Made by a program: the position numbers and the translations under genes. 64,000 bases of DNA, from positions 3,768,101 through 3,832,100 of the forward strand of contig JASKMD010000014.1 of the NCBI GenBank assembly GCA_030144725.1, given 5' to 3'. This document shows positions 1-12,923 of the stretch, piece by piece. Origin of the DNA: Haematococcus lacustris. Taxonomy: Eukaryota > Chlorophyta > Chlorophyceae > Chlamydomonadales > Haematococcaceae. The notes beneath the pieces are model-generated. The model ran no database searches. It was not told where the DNA came from and saw only the letters and a program-made list of their open reading frames with translations. How positions within the stretch are numbered: the first letter of the stretch is position 1; every line of letters starts with the position of its first letter.

Positions 1-66
1 CTGTGCGCATGATCAGCGAACCAGCCCTGTCACCTGTCCCTGACTGCTGCCGCTGCTGCTGCTGCA

Positions 67-3000
67 GATGACTGATGTGGGCAGCCGGCTGCGCAGCCTG
101 CCCCCCCAGGCCTCCTCAGCCGCCAAGCTGCACGCCCTGGCGCTGGCAAGCTGCGGGCGGGCAGTGGGCTCCGCCTGGCTGCTGCCCCTCACTGACCTCT
201 ACGTGCGCTGCAAGCTCAACGTGGTCGGTGAGGGCTGCCAGCCAGCAGCCAGGCAGGCAGCAGCTCAGGGGGCAGACTGGCTCTCACTCAGTGGCCGCTG
301 AGACTCATCCTGGCCGGCCCCACTCCCCACCCTTTCGCCCTAGCCAGGGCCACAGCCACGCTGGCGCCCTCCTGCTGCTGCTGACCCACAGCACAGTACA
401 GCACAGCACAGCCCAGGGGGACAGACAGCAGCCCCAGCACAGCCCACAGGGGGACCCAGCCTCTGGGGTCAGCCGTCAGACAGGCAGGCAGGGAGGGGGG
501 CGGGCGGCACGGGGGACCCATGGAGCACCCCTGGCCCAGCCACACCACCAGCTGGCAGCCAGACCACAGCACTGCCTACCCCCACTCACTGCCTCCCCCT
601 CCCTCTTCCCCTCCCTCCCCCCCTCCCTCCCCCCTGCCTCCCCCTCCCTCTACCCTACCCCTAACCCAGAGATCGCCAGCCACAGCACTGCCTACCCACA
701 TTCACCAGCAGCAGCCTCCCCCCGCCACAGATATTCACCCACAGCGCTACCTCCCCCCCCCTTCCCCCCCTGCTGCCTGCAGGCCGTCACCTGTTCTTGC
801 AGGAGAAGCTGGCGCAGCTGCGGCTGCCTGAGCCCGCCCCGCCCCCCCCCGCCCCCCTGAGCCTCTTAGGCCACTGGGGGGGCAGCCCCTCACAGCAGGG
901 GCAGCGCTCTGGCCTAGTGCGCTTCTTGCCGGGGGGGCCCATGCTGGCCTGGGGGGGCGGGTCAGGCGGTCCAGGGGGCGGCTCCCCCCCTGCAGTGGCC
1001 CTGCCCCCCCCCCTGGCCGCCAGCACCATCGAGGCCTTCCTGGCCTGCCCTCACCTGCTGGACACCGGCTGCCAGCAGCTGGTCGACATGGTGGGGGGCG
1101 GGGGGCCGGGGGGTGGGGGGCCGGGGGGGGCGGGGGGCCAGGGGGGCAGGGACAGGGGCTGGGCCAGTGCAGGGGGGCAGGGCCAGGGCCAGGGGGGTCA
1201 GGGGGAGGGAGGCAGGGTCAGGGCCAGGGTAGTCCAGGCAGGGTGCGTGCAGGTCAGGGCCACCGTGGTGCTGACCCTGGTGGCTGGCCCCCCTCTTGGC
1301 CTCTCCCGTCACCTGCTGCTCCCCCCCTCCCCGCCTCCTGCCCTGCACCCTAACACACAGGGCCTGCTCACATGCCTGCCGCCCCCCTCCCCCTCCCCCC
1401 CCCTGGTGGTGGTGGTGGTGCAGGTGCTTGCTGGTGTTGAGGCGGTGCTGCCCGGCGTGCCCCTGGACTGCTGCCTGGGCCCTCAGGCGCTGCTGCAGCT
1501 GCTGGGCGCTCAGCTGGTGGCGGTGGAGGCGGCGCTGGGGGCAGGGCCAGCAGGGGGCTGGAGCGAGCTGCTGGTGGGCAGGGACGCGGCCACACAGGCG
1601 GCCCGGCTGCAGCAGGGTGAGAGGGGATTGGGGGGGGGGGGAGGAGGCAGGGTGAGAGGGGGCTGGGGGGGGGAAGGGGAGGCAGGGTGAGAGGGGAGGG
1701 GGGGGAGGAGGGCAGGCAGGGTGAGAGGGGGCGTGGGGGGGGAGGAGGGCAGGCAGGGGGGTCCTGCAGGGGGCCCAGGCACAGCGCGGGAGGGCAATGC
1801 TGGCGGGGCTGCAGAGGCTGGTGGGCTGGACATGTGAATAGAGTGATAGCTGCTCTGTCTCGCCTTACCCTGCCCCAGCCTTCCTTGACCCCTCTCCCTT
1901 GACTCTTTCTCCCCCCGCCTGCCTCCCCTGACCCTCTCCCCCCCCCTGCCTCCCCTGACCCTCTCCCCCCGCCTGCCTCCCCTGACCCCTCTCCCCCCCC
2001 GCCTGGCCGCCTGTGCAGTGGGCAGTGTGGGCCTGGACAGCCACCGCCGCGCCCTGGCCGCCGCCAGCATGTTGCTTGAGCTGCACCAGGAGCTGCGGGC
2101 CGCCCTGGACAGCGCAGCCTTTGACACTGCGCTGCGCGCCGCCGTGCAGCTCTGCTTCAGCCTGCTGGCCCAACACCTGCTGGACAGCGCCTTCCCACCA
2201 CAATCCCCCACCCCCCCCATCCCACCCACCCCCCTCACCACAGTGTCAGCAGCAGTGCAGGTAGCAACCTCAGCTGCCACGGCTGCGGCAGAGCAAGATG
2301 GAGGGAAAGAGGCGGGTGGGGCTGCCAGCACAGCCAAGACTGCAGCAGCCGACATGCCAGCAGCAGCAGCAGCAGCAGGAGGGGGGCTGAGTGCAGCGGG
2401 GCAGGCAGGGGGGCGGGTCAGCAGCACAGGGCTCCCTGCAACACCTGCGCACCCCCTGGCCAACCCTGACCCCACAGCCGGCCCTGCTGCCTCCCCTTCA
2501 GCTGATGATGCTGGACAGCCCGCCCCCCCTGCCCCCAGCTACCTCCCAGCTGCCCCCAGCTACCTCCCAGCTGCCCCCAGCTACCTCCCAGCTGCCCCCA
2601 GCTACCTCCCAGCTGCCCCCAGCTACCTCCCAGCTGCCCCCAGCCCCACGCTGCCGGGTGCGCCCCGCTCCCTCCTGGCCGCTGTCACCAACAGCGTGTC
2701 TGCTGCCCTGCACTCAGCCTGGGCGCTGCTGCCCAGCATGGCAAGAGCAGGGGCAGCAGGAGCAGGAGGGGGGGGAAGGGGGGGGGCAATGGGCAGCGGC
2801 GGCAGCAGCAGCAGCCAAGCAGGACCAGGACCAGGGCCTCAGGGCCTGACACGCTTCTGGCCTTCCTGGATGCCCCCCCCCTCCCTGCAGCCTGTTGCCC
2901 AGCAGCCAGCAGCAGCATGGGGGGGGGGAGCAGGGCCAGCAGCCAGTTGGGGTGGTGGGGGGGTCAGGGGTAGTGTTGGGTGGAGTGCAGGTCGAGCGGC

Positions 3001-3087
3001 CTTTGGCCCGGCTGTTGAAGCCCGTGCAGGCTGCTGCTGACCCGCTGTTTGATCAAGTGCTGCGCGTGACGGAGGTGCGGCTCACAG
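67..3087 (+). CDS. unidentified multi-exon gene, helix-rich product
   Basis: Four or five coding exons can be read: 67-227, 783-1090, 1424-1616, 2019 to about 2890, and from 2991 to about 3087. The first three joins use GT-AG borders and keep phase: exon 1 ends after one base of a codon, exon 2 is 308 bases and ends on a codon boundary, and exon 3 leaves one base that exon 4 completes. The product is leucine- and alanine-rich and probably helical (for example LLQLLGAQLVAVEAAL), with a long Pro/Ala/Gly-rich low-complexity part in exon 4. The 5' end lies before the window and the 3' end is unclear. Spacing of hydrophobic segments loosely recalls COG7-type vesicle-tethering subunits, but this is a weak impression and not a claim. 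Introns are G-rich or C-rich simple sequence. Confidence 0.5.
2536..2650 (+). repeat. 21-bp coding minisatellite (SYLPAAP heptads)
   Basis: About five tandem copies of a 21-bp unit encode the heptad SYLPAAP in the frame of the surrounding exon. The unit length is a multiple of three, so copy changes would not break the frame. Confidence 0.85.
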
Positions 3088-4059
3088 GGTGTTGGAAGGG
3101 CTCACCAGAACTGCCGCCCTTGGGTTTAGGCACCCTGACCGTGACCCTGACCCTGATCACCAGCCTTGGCGGCAGTGACAGCAGTCCCTCTGTTGCTGCC
3201 CTCTGGTGCCTATGGCACCCCCCCTGCTGCCCTAGTCTGCCAGCCAGGCTGCACGCTGACCCCCTGACCCTGGACTGCTCTGCCTACTGTGCTGTGCTGG
3301 ATGGTGGTGGTGGTGACGGTGGTGATGGTGGTGGTAATGGTGGTGGTGATGATGGTGGTGGTGGTGGTGCATCCGCCCAGGTCTCCAGCCCTGCTCTGCT
3401 GCTGCTGCTGCTGCTGCTGTGTGGCGCAGGGCATTGCCAGCCTGAGTGCGGTGCAGGCGCTGTCAGCCAGTGTGTTTGCCTGCCCAGTGGAGGGCAGCAG
3501 CTGCGGCCAGGGGGCTGGAGGCCACTGACCAGGCTGACCAGGCTGAGCAGCACTGCACCGCCAGGGGCTGCAGCCACCAGGCACCAGGGGCTGCAGCCAC
3601 AGACCCAGCAGCAGCAGGGGGCACCCAGGCTGGCCTTGGCGCTGACAGTGCAATGAGAGGCACCTTATGGATCGCCTGGCCCCCAACCGGGAATTGAACA
3701 CCGGACCAGCACGGGGCCAAGATGGGCAGTCAGGGCGCGCAGTCGCCATAGGGGCCTGGCTGCAGCGCTGGCTGCCACAAGCAGACCTCAGCCGCAAGGC
3801 CCACACCCGATGCCGCCCTGGCCCTGGCGCCCTGGCCCTGGCGTTGATACAGCAGGCGGGGCAGCCGGAGCGGGGCAGCAGGCAGTCAGGCAGACAGTGC
3901 GGCTGCCCACCCCCAGCTGTGTGCCGGAAGGCCTGTGTGCTGTATGGCGGTAGAAAACATGTGCTGTGCGGCGGGACACAGGGAAGCACCTCGACCGGAA
4001 CACTCCCATCCCCAGATCCGGGGCGTGTACAATCACGATAAGCTGTTATGATATGGACA
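3088..4059. other. gene-poor stretch with GGT and CTG microsatellites
   Basis: A (GGT)n tract with GAT and GAC interruptions lies at about 3300-3372 and a short (CTG)n at about 3397-3420. Further exons of the upstream gene may lie here but I could not place them. From about 3660 to 4059 no coding signal was seen. A tRNA-like T-arm at about 3690 did not fold into a tRNA. Confidence 0.4.
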
Positions 4060-5560
4060 GTTCGCACACTTGCCGACTGTTCCCTGATAGACCTCGTGGC
4101 GGCGCACGCGAAGTGGATAGTACAGCATCATTCACCACCCCAGCAGAGCATGTGCGGTCTATGAAGCTGACCACCTTGAGCCGAGCCTTGCCGATCCCAA
4201 ACGGTATCGCCTAGCAGCATCCGCTAACCCGCTGAAGCTGGTCATGCTCTTCAATAATCCCGCTGAAGCTGCCTGGCCCTCTGCCATATGAATCAGGCCA
4301 ACGCCATCCCCATGCTTGGCCTCATGCAGCGTACGAGCACCTCCCCCGATGCAGCGTCAGAGGCAGCCCTCAAACCCAGCTCATTCACCTTTATGGCCTT
4401 GCTGGACTATGTCGGGGCTCAGCGTGGATTGCTCTCCCATCACCCCCCAGGCAGCCGGCCGACATTGACCGCTACAGCTGGCCTGGTGGCTACTGCCTAG
4501 TTTCTGCCTGCCTGATTACCCGCATGAACAGGTCGGTGTGACACAGGTTGGCAGTGTTCCACACCTTGCAAACAGCCCTGAGGGTCACCCCCGCGGTTGG
4601 CCCACCCCCCATGGCCCAAGAGATACAAACTCATATCTGCACGGATGAGGCCGCCGACTGGTGCGATGAGCTGCTGATGGCCTGGCTAGAGTGTGACCTG
4701 AGGCAGTTGAGCAGCAGGGGCATGCAGCACCATCAGGCCCCACACTGAGCTGCGCACCCTGGCTGCATTTAAGAGAAAGCTGAGCAACGCGTGTTCGCAC
4801 TGGATCAGAGAGCTGGACTCCGCGCATGAGGAAGGCTGGCTGGCTGGCTGGCATACAGCCCAATGTGGTGCTCCAAAGCCCTGATGAGCCGACACCAGCC
4901 ATCCTTCAGTACCCTGACCTCTCTGGCGCGCTTGCAGGCTTAGCGCATGGAAGGAAGCAGCCTGCCCTCATGCGTGTGGCGGCATAGGCAGGGAAGGCGC
5001 TGGGTATCAAGTGCCTGCCTCAGTGCTTGGACTCCCCCTGTACTGCAGGCCTCCCCAGTGGCCCCTGCAGCCCTACACTGTGGCCTCCCCCTAAACTGCA
5101 GGCTACAGGCAGGATCTCATGTTTGTACCCAAGGCCAGGTGACGGTCCATTGACGAGCACCACCTTGGCCTTGGCCACACTGACCGAGAGCCGTCTCCAC
5201 AGGCTGTCGGCTGAGCCTCGTAGGTGGTGATAGACCAGCCGCCGCAGCCCGTGGGGGGAGGTGGACGCCGGGTCAGCTCATGCGCATACGCGAGATGCGT
5301 GACCTTGCACCCTCTCAGCCCCCGCATGTGACCTTCCCTGATGCGACGCGTCCCTGATGTAGTGCACATAGGAGCGCAAACAGGAGTGGGGCCATCACAG
5401 GGCTGACCAGAGGGTGTGTGCTTTGCCCGTCCACCAGCACACAGCTGCCATCCTTATGCCAGACCTCTAGGCTGGCCAGCAAGGATTGAGGCAGCTTGGC
5501 CCCAACCCGCAAGTGCTCCCAAACTGCTGGGTATCCTCTTCCGTAGCTGCAGTTGCTGTT
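4060..5560 (-). pseudogene. decayed non-LTR retrotransposon (RT) copy
   Basis: This stretch is a heavily mutated homologue of the LINE ORF at 31159-33313, in the same orientation. Matching blocks in order include 4080-4120 (like 31313-31350), 4288-4400 (like 31528-31640), 5109-5310 (like 32236-32450, around the YADD region) and 5505-5555 (like 32647-32700). Frameshifts and stops occur throughout, so no long ORF remains. The 5' half of the RT and any endonuclease are missing, as expected for a 5'-truncated copy. It is much more diverged than the 31-33 kb copy and therefore probably older. Confidence 0.75.
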
Positions 5561-6538
5561 GTAGCTGCTGCTGGCCCTGACTGCTGCTGATGCTGCTGCT
5601 GCTGTTGCTGTTGCCATTTGGCGAGGCACCGGGATTGCCGCACGTGCAACAATTATAATGCATGTAATGAGTGCATGGCGCATGGCGCAGCACGATCGCC
5701 GATGTGCAAACGAGCTGCGACATGGTCCTCGGCGGTGCCGCGTGTCCCTGATGGACCCAGTGAGCTCCGCAGGGCTCGATGCTCTGCGGGCCGCGAACCC
5801 CGGCGATGCTTGGCCCGCACAGTGGACCGACCGCTGCGAGCTGAGTGCGGATGGCGAAGTGCTGGAGCTGTGGGTCGGCGTCGCGAACCACGCACGCTTG
5901 TCGCACCCGCACTAGCGCGCCTTTTGAAAATCCACTGACAGCTGAATCAGTGTGCAAGCAGCAGCGGTCGAGAGTCCAGTGGGCGGGTGAAGGGGGAGGT
6001 GCTTGGCAATGAAGCTTGTCAGTGAGGCAGTGAGGGGGTGCTTGTCAGTGAGGCCTGGCAGTGAGGCCTGGTGCTGGGCCCCCCCTCACCCCCTCACCCC
6101 CTCCCTGCTCCCCCCTCACCCCTACGATGCAGCCCATGAGGCCATCACAGGAACCCCCCGTGCAGCCCCCAGGCCCGCCCCCAGCAGGCTGTCCCTCCCC
6201 CTCCCTGCCCACCCCTCCACCCCTCCCTGCCCCCCCCCCCCTCCAGCCCTCACCACCATCCTGGGAACGTTATTTGCCACGCCTCCTCTCAGCCCACCAG
6301 CCTACCCCCCTCCACCATGTTGTTCAACGTGCAACACTGTCACTTGGACGTTCAGCATGTGGGACTGCCTGGGGCAGTCACGTCACGCAGGGGGACCCTG
6401 CTGCTGCTGCTGACGATGATGATGGTGGTGGTGGGCAGTGGTGGTGGGCAATGGTGATGGTTGGCAGTGGTGGGCAGTTGCGCATGGTGCTCTGCGCAGG
6501 ACCCTGGACGGCTGCTGCATCAGCTGCCTGCCTGCAGC
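5561..6538. other. no confident gene
   Basis: The stretch holds a CTG-type tract at about 5575-5615 and C-rich simple sequence at about 6080-6250. Several overlapping ORFs occur in different frames without recognisable domains. It may include introns or 5' exons of the leucine-rich-repeat gene that follows. Confidence 0.35.
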
Positions 6539-6650
6539 CACCCTGTCCGGGGCTGACCCGGCTGCAGAAGCTGTGGCTGTCCAGCAACGCCCTGCGCAGC
6601 CTGCCCCCTGAGCTGGGCCAGCTCACAGCCCTGCACACACTGTCAGTGGA
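6539..6650 (+). CDS. leucine-rich-repeat exon (partial gene)
   Basis: The plus strand encodes LTRLQKLWLSSNALRSLPPE followed by LGQLTALHTL. This fits the plant/bacterial-type LRR pattern LxxLxxLxLxxNxLxxLPxxLxxLxxL. It is an internal exon: a C-rich tract leads in, and a G-rich simple repeat (probably intron) begins right after it at 6659. The rest of the gene is lost in the 500-N gap or lies in unrecognised exons. LRR proteins usually act in protein-protein recognition; nothing here shows a more specific role. Confidence 0.5.
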
Positions 6651-6658
6651 AGCAGGTT

Positions 6659-6783
6659 CGGGGGAGGGGGGAGGGGGGGAGGGGGGAGGGGGGAGGGGGG
6701 AGGGGGGAGGGGGGAGGGGGGAGGTGGGGGAGGGGGGGAGGGGAGGGAGGGGGGGAGGGGGGAGGGGGGAGGGGGGAGGGAGG
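6659..6783. repeat. GGGGGA microsatellite abutting the gap
   Basis: An almost pure (GGGGGA)n tract of 125 bp runs directly into the N gap. Such G-runs can form G-quadruplexes and commonly stop sequencing and assembly. Confidence 0.9.
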
Positions 6784-7283
6784 NNNNNNNNNNNNNNNNN
6801 NNNNNNNNNNNNNNNNNNNNNNNNNNNNNNNNNNNNNNNNNNNNNNNNNNNNNNNNNNNNNNNNNNNNNNNNNNNNNNNNNNNNNNNNNNNNNNNNNNNN
6901 NNNNNNNNNNNNNNNNNNNNNNNNNNNNNNNNNNNNNNNNNNNNNNNNNNNNNNNNNNNNNNNNNNNNNNNNNNNNNNNNNNNNNNNNNNNNNNNNNNNN
7001 NNNNNNNNNNNNNNNNNNNNNNNNNNNNNNNNNNNNNNNNNNNNNNNNNNNNNNNNNNNNNNNNNNNNNNNNNNNNNNNNNNNNNNNNNNNNNNNNNNNN
7101 NNNNNNNNNNNNNNNNNNNNNNNNNNNNNNNNNNNNNNNNNNNNNNNNNNNNNNNNNNNNNNNNNNNNNNNNNNNNNNNNNNNNNNNNNNNNNNNNNNNN
7201 NNNNNNNNNNNNNNNNNNNNNNNNNNNNNNNNNNNNNNNNNNNNNNNNNNNNNNNNNNNNNNNNNNNNNNNNNNNNNNNNNNN
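6784..7283. other. assembly gap of exactly 500 N
   Basis: Exactly 500 ambiguous bases, which is a usual placeholder length. The true size is unknown. Confidence 0.98.
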
Positions 7284-7379
7284 CACCTGCTGCGCCTGGC
7301 CTGACAGCGCCCCCCTGGTTGCCCTCAATCCGCCAGGCTGGGCACCTCAGGGGCAGCGCGGGCGGGCGCTGCTGAGGCG

Positions 7380-10300
7380 TCAGGCTGCTGGGCAGTGCCT
7401 GGGGGCAGCGCTGGCGCCACCTCCTGGCCCGCTGCCGCACCCCCACTGGCCGGGGGGCCCGCTGCTGGGCTTGGCTCGCCGGAACAACGCGAACGCTGCG
7501 CTGAGCTTGGTGCCGGCAGTCGCACCGGGCTTGGCGTCCGCTACAGCCCCGGTACCAGCACTCGCGTCTGATGAGCCCCCCACAGCCGCAACGATGCTCA
7601 GCATGACCCGCGCGGCCTCGCGAACCACCTCCGACGCGACCAGGGGCGGCGCGGTGGGGTCCAGCCCGTCCGCGGGGTTCCTCGCCCGGCGACTGTCCAC
7701 TGCGCCGTTTGATGATGAAGCGGCGGCCGGAGAGCGCGGACCGCGGGAATGCAGCACGCGCACCAGACTGCGCACCGCGTCCGCCTCAAACTCGACGCGC
7801 TCCTCCCGCATGTCGTGAACCAGGTCGCTGCGGATGGCCGTGAACTCCAGCGCGCGCGCCACCTCCAGTGCCACGTACGGCTCTGCGCCAAGCACACAGC
7901 AACAGTGGGCAACAGCATCCAGGCTAGGTCAGCTGCTTGATGTGGGTGCGGCGGAAGGGCAGGGCAGGTGAGAGAGAGAGAGAGAGAAAGGGCCGGGCAA
8001 AGGGGGAGGGCGCAGGGCAGATAGCGATCAGTGATGACCAGATCAACTTCCTGAGGCCCTCAGGGTCCAGGCTCAGGTTCAGGTTCAGGGAAAGGGAAAG
8101 GGCGCACACACGGATGCGTGGCACAGCACCGCCTTCAATGCAGAATTAAACCGCGTGGCCACATCATGATGCGCACATCGCCATGCCGCAACCAGCAGCT
8201 GAGTGCCGGGTGCCAGCGGGTGACTTGGCTGGCACGACCGTGTGGTGGCAGTAGGAGCGGCATCTTCACGGTCTGTGCCCATGGCTAGGTCTGGGTGTCA
8301 TCAGGTCACACCAGCAGCACCAGCAGGGCACAGTCAGCCCATGAAGCGGCCTCAAGGGGCGCCAAGCCAGGGGGGCCAAGGGGGGTCCAGGGCGCCAAGC
8401 GCTGCTGTGCTCCCCTCCTCCCTCCCCCCCACCCCTCCACCCCCCTACCCCTGCGCACCGTCTACAGTGAGCAGCCTGAACAGCGCGGGGGCCAGGTCCT
8501 CGTGCGCCTGCACCAGGTGCTGCTGGTTGTCCTCGCAGTCCTGGGCTGCAGCGGCCACTGCGGCGCAGGCAGCCGCCAGGGGGGGCAGCAGCCCGCCACC
8601 ACGCAGCGCCCCCAGCTCGGGCTCAGCCGCCGCTGCCAGCAGCAGGTGGGTCAGGAGGGACAGGCACCCACTCTCCCTGCAACCCACAGGGCAGGCGTGC
8701 AGGAGGGGGGGGGGGGGCATCACACCCTGACCCACACCCATCACCCTCAAACCCCCTGCCCCCTGCCCCCTGCCCCCTGCCCCCTGCCCCCTGCCCCCGT
8801 GCCCCCTAGCCCCTGCCCCTGCCCCCTGCCCCCCTGCCCCTGCCCCCTGCCCCCTCCCCCGCCTACCTCGCCAGCTGCTGGTTTGTGGCGTTGAACTCCA
8901 TGAGTGCGGCCAGCAGCCGCAGCGCAGCGTCCAGGACGGCAGGCTGGCTCTTGGCCACCGCCAGGGGGACAGCAGCAGCGGCCCCGCCCGCCCCCCACCC
9001 CCCCTGCTGCTTCACCGGGGTCGCAGGCCCAGCAGCCAGGGCCGGAGCAGGACAGGAGGCGCTGCCCTCAGAGCCAGCAGCAGGGGGAGGGGGGGCGGCC
9101 TCCCATGCCCTGCGTGCCGGCTGTCCCCTGTAGGCCCCCCCTGAGGGCCCCCCCCTAGGGTCTGGTGGCGGCGGCTGTGTGGGGGGGAGGGAGGAGGGGG
9201 GCCTAGCTGGCTGCCGGGGGCTGGCTGCGGGGGTGCCTGGGTCGCCTGGGCGCAGCAGGGCCCGCAGCAGCAGCAGCACCGCCTCCACGCCGCCCTCGTC
9301 CGCCACGGCCTCCTGGTTGGCGTGGTTGCTGCTGCTCAGCTGGGCCAGCGCGTGGCAGCAGGCAACCTGGGTGGCGGGGCGGCGGGGCAGCAGGGGCAAG
9401 CAGGGGAGGGGGGTCACCAGGGCAGGCAGGGGGCAAGGCAGCGGGATGCAGGCGGGGGAGTGCGGGGGGGGGCTGCTGCTGGAGGGTGTGTGCAGCCGGC
9501 TGTGTGCATGCCTCCAGAGAGGGGGGGGCTACGTGTGAGGGGTCAGGGGGTCAGGGGGCAGCAGCAGCCATGGGCAGGCAGGGGGGGCCACAGGAGGTGC
9601 AGGGAGGGCCAGGTGGTCTGGGTGGACTGGGTGTGCTGCACCCCCCTCCCCCTCCCCCTCCCCCCTCCCCCTCCCCCTCCCCCTCCCCCTCGCCCCCTCC
9701 CCCTCCCCCTCCCCCTCCCCCTCCCCCTCCCCCTCCCCCTCCCCCTCCCCCTCCCCCTCCCCCTCCCCCTCCCCCTCCCCCTCCCCCTCCCCCTCCCCCC
9801 TCCCCCTCCCCCTCCCCCTCCCCCTCCCCCTCCCCCTCCCCCTCCCCCTCCCCCTCCCCCTCCCCCTCCCCCTCCCCCTCCCCCTCCCCCTCCCCCTCCC
9901 CCTCCCCCTCCCCCTCCCCCTCCCCCTCCCCCTCCCCCTCCCCCTCCCCCTCCCCCTCCCCCTCCCCCTCCCCCTCCCCCTCCCCCTCCCCCTCCCCCTC
10001 CCCCTCCCCCTCCCCCTCCCCCTCCCCCTCCCCCTCAGGCCTGGCAGGGGGGGAGCGCTTGCTGCTAAGGGCGGGGGCAGGCCGGGGGGGGTGTTGGGGG
10101 GTGGCAGCGTGAGGGTGGAGGGGCAGGGGCCTGGCCGGGTCAAGGTGCTGCACGGGCCAGACCCTGCCTGACCCTCCCCCTAGGCCCCCCCAGCCCCCCC
10201 GCCCATGCGTTGCCCCTGCTTGCCCCCGGCTGCGCCCCGCCTGCCCTGTGGCCCACCCACCCACCCACCCACCGTGAGCTGCGGCTGCTCCAGGCCTGCG

Positions 10301-10936
10301 CAGCGCACCGCCCGCACCAGCAGGCGTGGCAGTCCGGCCTGGCGCGCCGCGTTCTTCACGTAGCTGTTGCCGTGCAGCAGGCAGCAGGCCAGCCAGGCTG
10401 CCGGCACGGCCAGGGGGGCGGGGCCACTGAGCAGGCCCTGCAGCACCTGCAGCGCACCCTGCAGGGGGGGGGAGGGGGGAGAGGGGGGACAGGGGCCAGG
10501 CTGGCAGGGTGGGGGGTGAGACAGGCGCCTGGAGGCTGCCCTAGGCTGTGTGGCCTAGGGCCCTAGGCTGTGATGTGGGCAGGGCAGGGCAGGGCAGGGC
10601 AGGCGCAGCGGCCGAGGCGGCGCTCGGCCGACACGGGACGCCACTGCCCCTGCCTTGCGGTCATGTTGCCAGGTCAGGGCGGCGGGGGGGGGGGGTGGAG
10701 GGGGTGAGGGCGGTAGGGAGGGGGGCTGTGCGGCCTCACCTGCGCCGCCACCCTCGTTCTGCAGGTCCACGTCCCCCACACACACGCAGTACAGGCCCTG
10801 GGCAGCGGCCATGACGCAGGCAGGCGCCTGGGCAGCCAGCATGCGCAGCAGCAGCGGCAGCAGGCCGGCGGCCAGCACCCGGGCCTTGCCCTCGGGCCAG
10901 TGGCGCACCAGGGCGATGCAGGTGTACACCAGGCCT

Positions 10937-10971
<35 letters not shown>

Positions 10972-12891
10972 GGAGGCGGGGGGGGCGCTGAGGGGGGGAC
11001 TCAGCGCTGAACAGCCTCCCTCACATGGCCTGGACCAGGGCCGGGGGTGTAGGGGCCTGGCTGTAGGCGGTGGCAGCCTCCAGGGCTGTGAAGCCCTCAG
11101 CCTGGCTGCTCAGGGTGCAGGCCCTCCCCCCCGCCATCATCCTAGGTGGAAGGCCTGGGTAGACCTCGCCAGCTGCTCCACACGCCATCAATGCGGGCCT
11201 ACAGCCCTGCCCCTGCCCCTGCCCCCTGCCCCTGCCGCCCCCCCCCTGCCCCCCCCTCACAGTGCGCCAGGGGTGAGTCTGGTGCCGCCTCCGCTGCCTG
11301 CACCAGGCGTGGCAGCGCCCCCCCGCCCATCAGCGCCGCCCGCCGCCGCCTGGCTGCCCTCCACCAGGAAGCCCAGGCAGCGCACGGCAGCGCACACCAC
11401 GGCCGGGCTGCAGCGGCCCTGAGGGGGGGAGGGGGGGGGGGAGGGGGGGGGGGGGGCACACGCACACACACAGCCACAGGGGTGGGGTGCGCAGCATTGG
11501 GGACGCTGCAGTCCTTGGCTCAACACGCGGGCTGGGGCAGTGAGGCAGTGAGGCAGTGAGGCAGTGAGGCCAGCCTGGCCTGAACCCTGGTGCAGTGCCC
11601 TACGCCTGCCTGCCTGCCTCCCTGATTGCCCGCCTGCCTGCCTGCCTGTGCGCTGCTGATCCTGGGCTGCGGCGGCTGCGGCCGGCAGGCCTATCAGGGT
11701 CTGGCTAGAACAGAGGCTGGGGCAGCAGAGGGAGCAAAGCGGGGGGGAGCTGGGCCAGCAGGGGCTGAGGGGGGCGGGAGGAGGGGGGTGGGGGGGCTCA
11801 CCGGGTGCTCCCTGGTCAGCAGGCCGTGCAGCAGGCGCAGGCCCCCCCCTGCCACCACTGCTGCCTGGTTGCCGCTGCAGCCCTGGCAGCAGGCGGCCAG
11901 CAGCTCCAGCGCAGCCACAGACACCTGCAGCAGGACACAGCCAGGCGGGGCAATCAACAGAACAGCCGACCAGGAGCACCCCCCACCCCACCCTGCCCTG
12001 CCCCTGCCCCTGCCCCTGCCCCCCCCTTGTCTCCCCCTGTAGCCACCTGCTCGTCGTCGTCCAGCACGTGCAGCTGCTGCTGCTCCACCGCACCGCCCAG
12101 CAGCGCCAGCAGGGGGGGGATGAGGCCATGCTCGCGCGCAAGCAGCTGGTTGGCGGGATTGCCTGCGGGGGCCCGGGGGGAAAGGCAAGGCAGGAGGTCC
12201 TGGCAGGAAAGGTGGAGGGCCAGTGCAGGGCAGCAGCAGGCAGTTGGGAAGGAGGGAGGAGGAGGAGGAGGGGGGGCAGGACGGACCGCCCTGCACCTCG
12301 ACGCCCTACTCTGCCTGGCCCCCCCCCCTTTGACCCCTAGTATTCCTGTCCCCCTCCCCCCCTCCCCTCCCCGAGCTTGTTGATGAGAGTGGCTATGGGG
12401 GCAGGCAGGCAGGCAGACTGCACCAGCCGCTGGGGTGTGGGCCCCCTGCCCCTGAGGCCCCCTCCCCCTGAGGGCCTGGCCCGGCCTCCCTGCCTCCTGC
12501 CAGACCTGCCAGTCAGCCCTGCCAGCGCTGCTGAGCCCCAGCCTGCCTCACTGGCCGTCCTCCTCCCCCTCCCCTTGCCTCCTCCTGCTGCCCCCCCCGC
12601 CCGCCCCCCCCCCACCTGCCAGGCATCGCTCCAGGGCTGAGCACAGCAGCACGCGCAGCTGGAAGATGTCGGTGATGCCGCTGCTGCCCACTGCCTGCTG
12701 CAGCAGCGCTACCAGGATGGCCAGACCCCCAGCCTTGCGCACCTCGTCCTGCAGCCAAGGGGGAGGGCCAGGGGGCAAGGGGGCCCGGGGGGACAGGGCA
12801 GCAGGGCTGGAGGTGGGGGGGCAGGGGGCAGGGGGCGGGCAGCTGAACCCAGCCTCAGGCCAGGGTGTGGGCGAGATGTGGGCACAGAAGG

Positions 12892-12923
<32 letters not shown>

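Noticed and set aside
3680..3715. Minus-strand tRNA-like T-arm (GTTCAATTCC)
   Set aside because: The stem bases do not pair and no cloverleaf was found.
9529..10264. Long Pro/Ser, Gly/Glu and Arg/Gly frames
   Set aside because: Artefacts of the (CCCCCT)n hexamer in an intron of the ARM gene, open on both strands.
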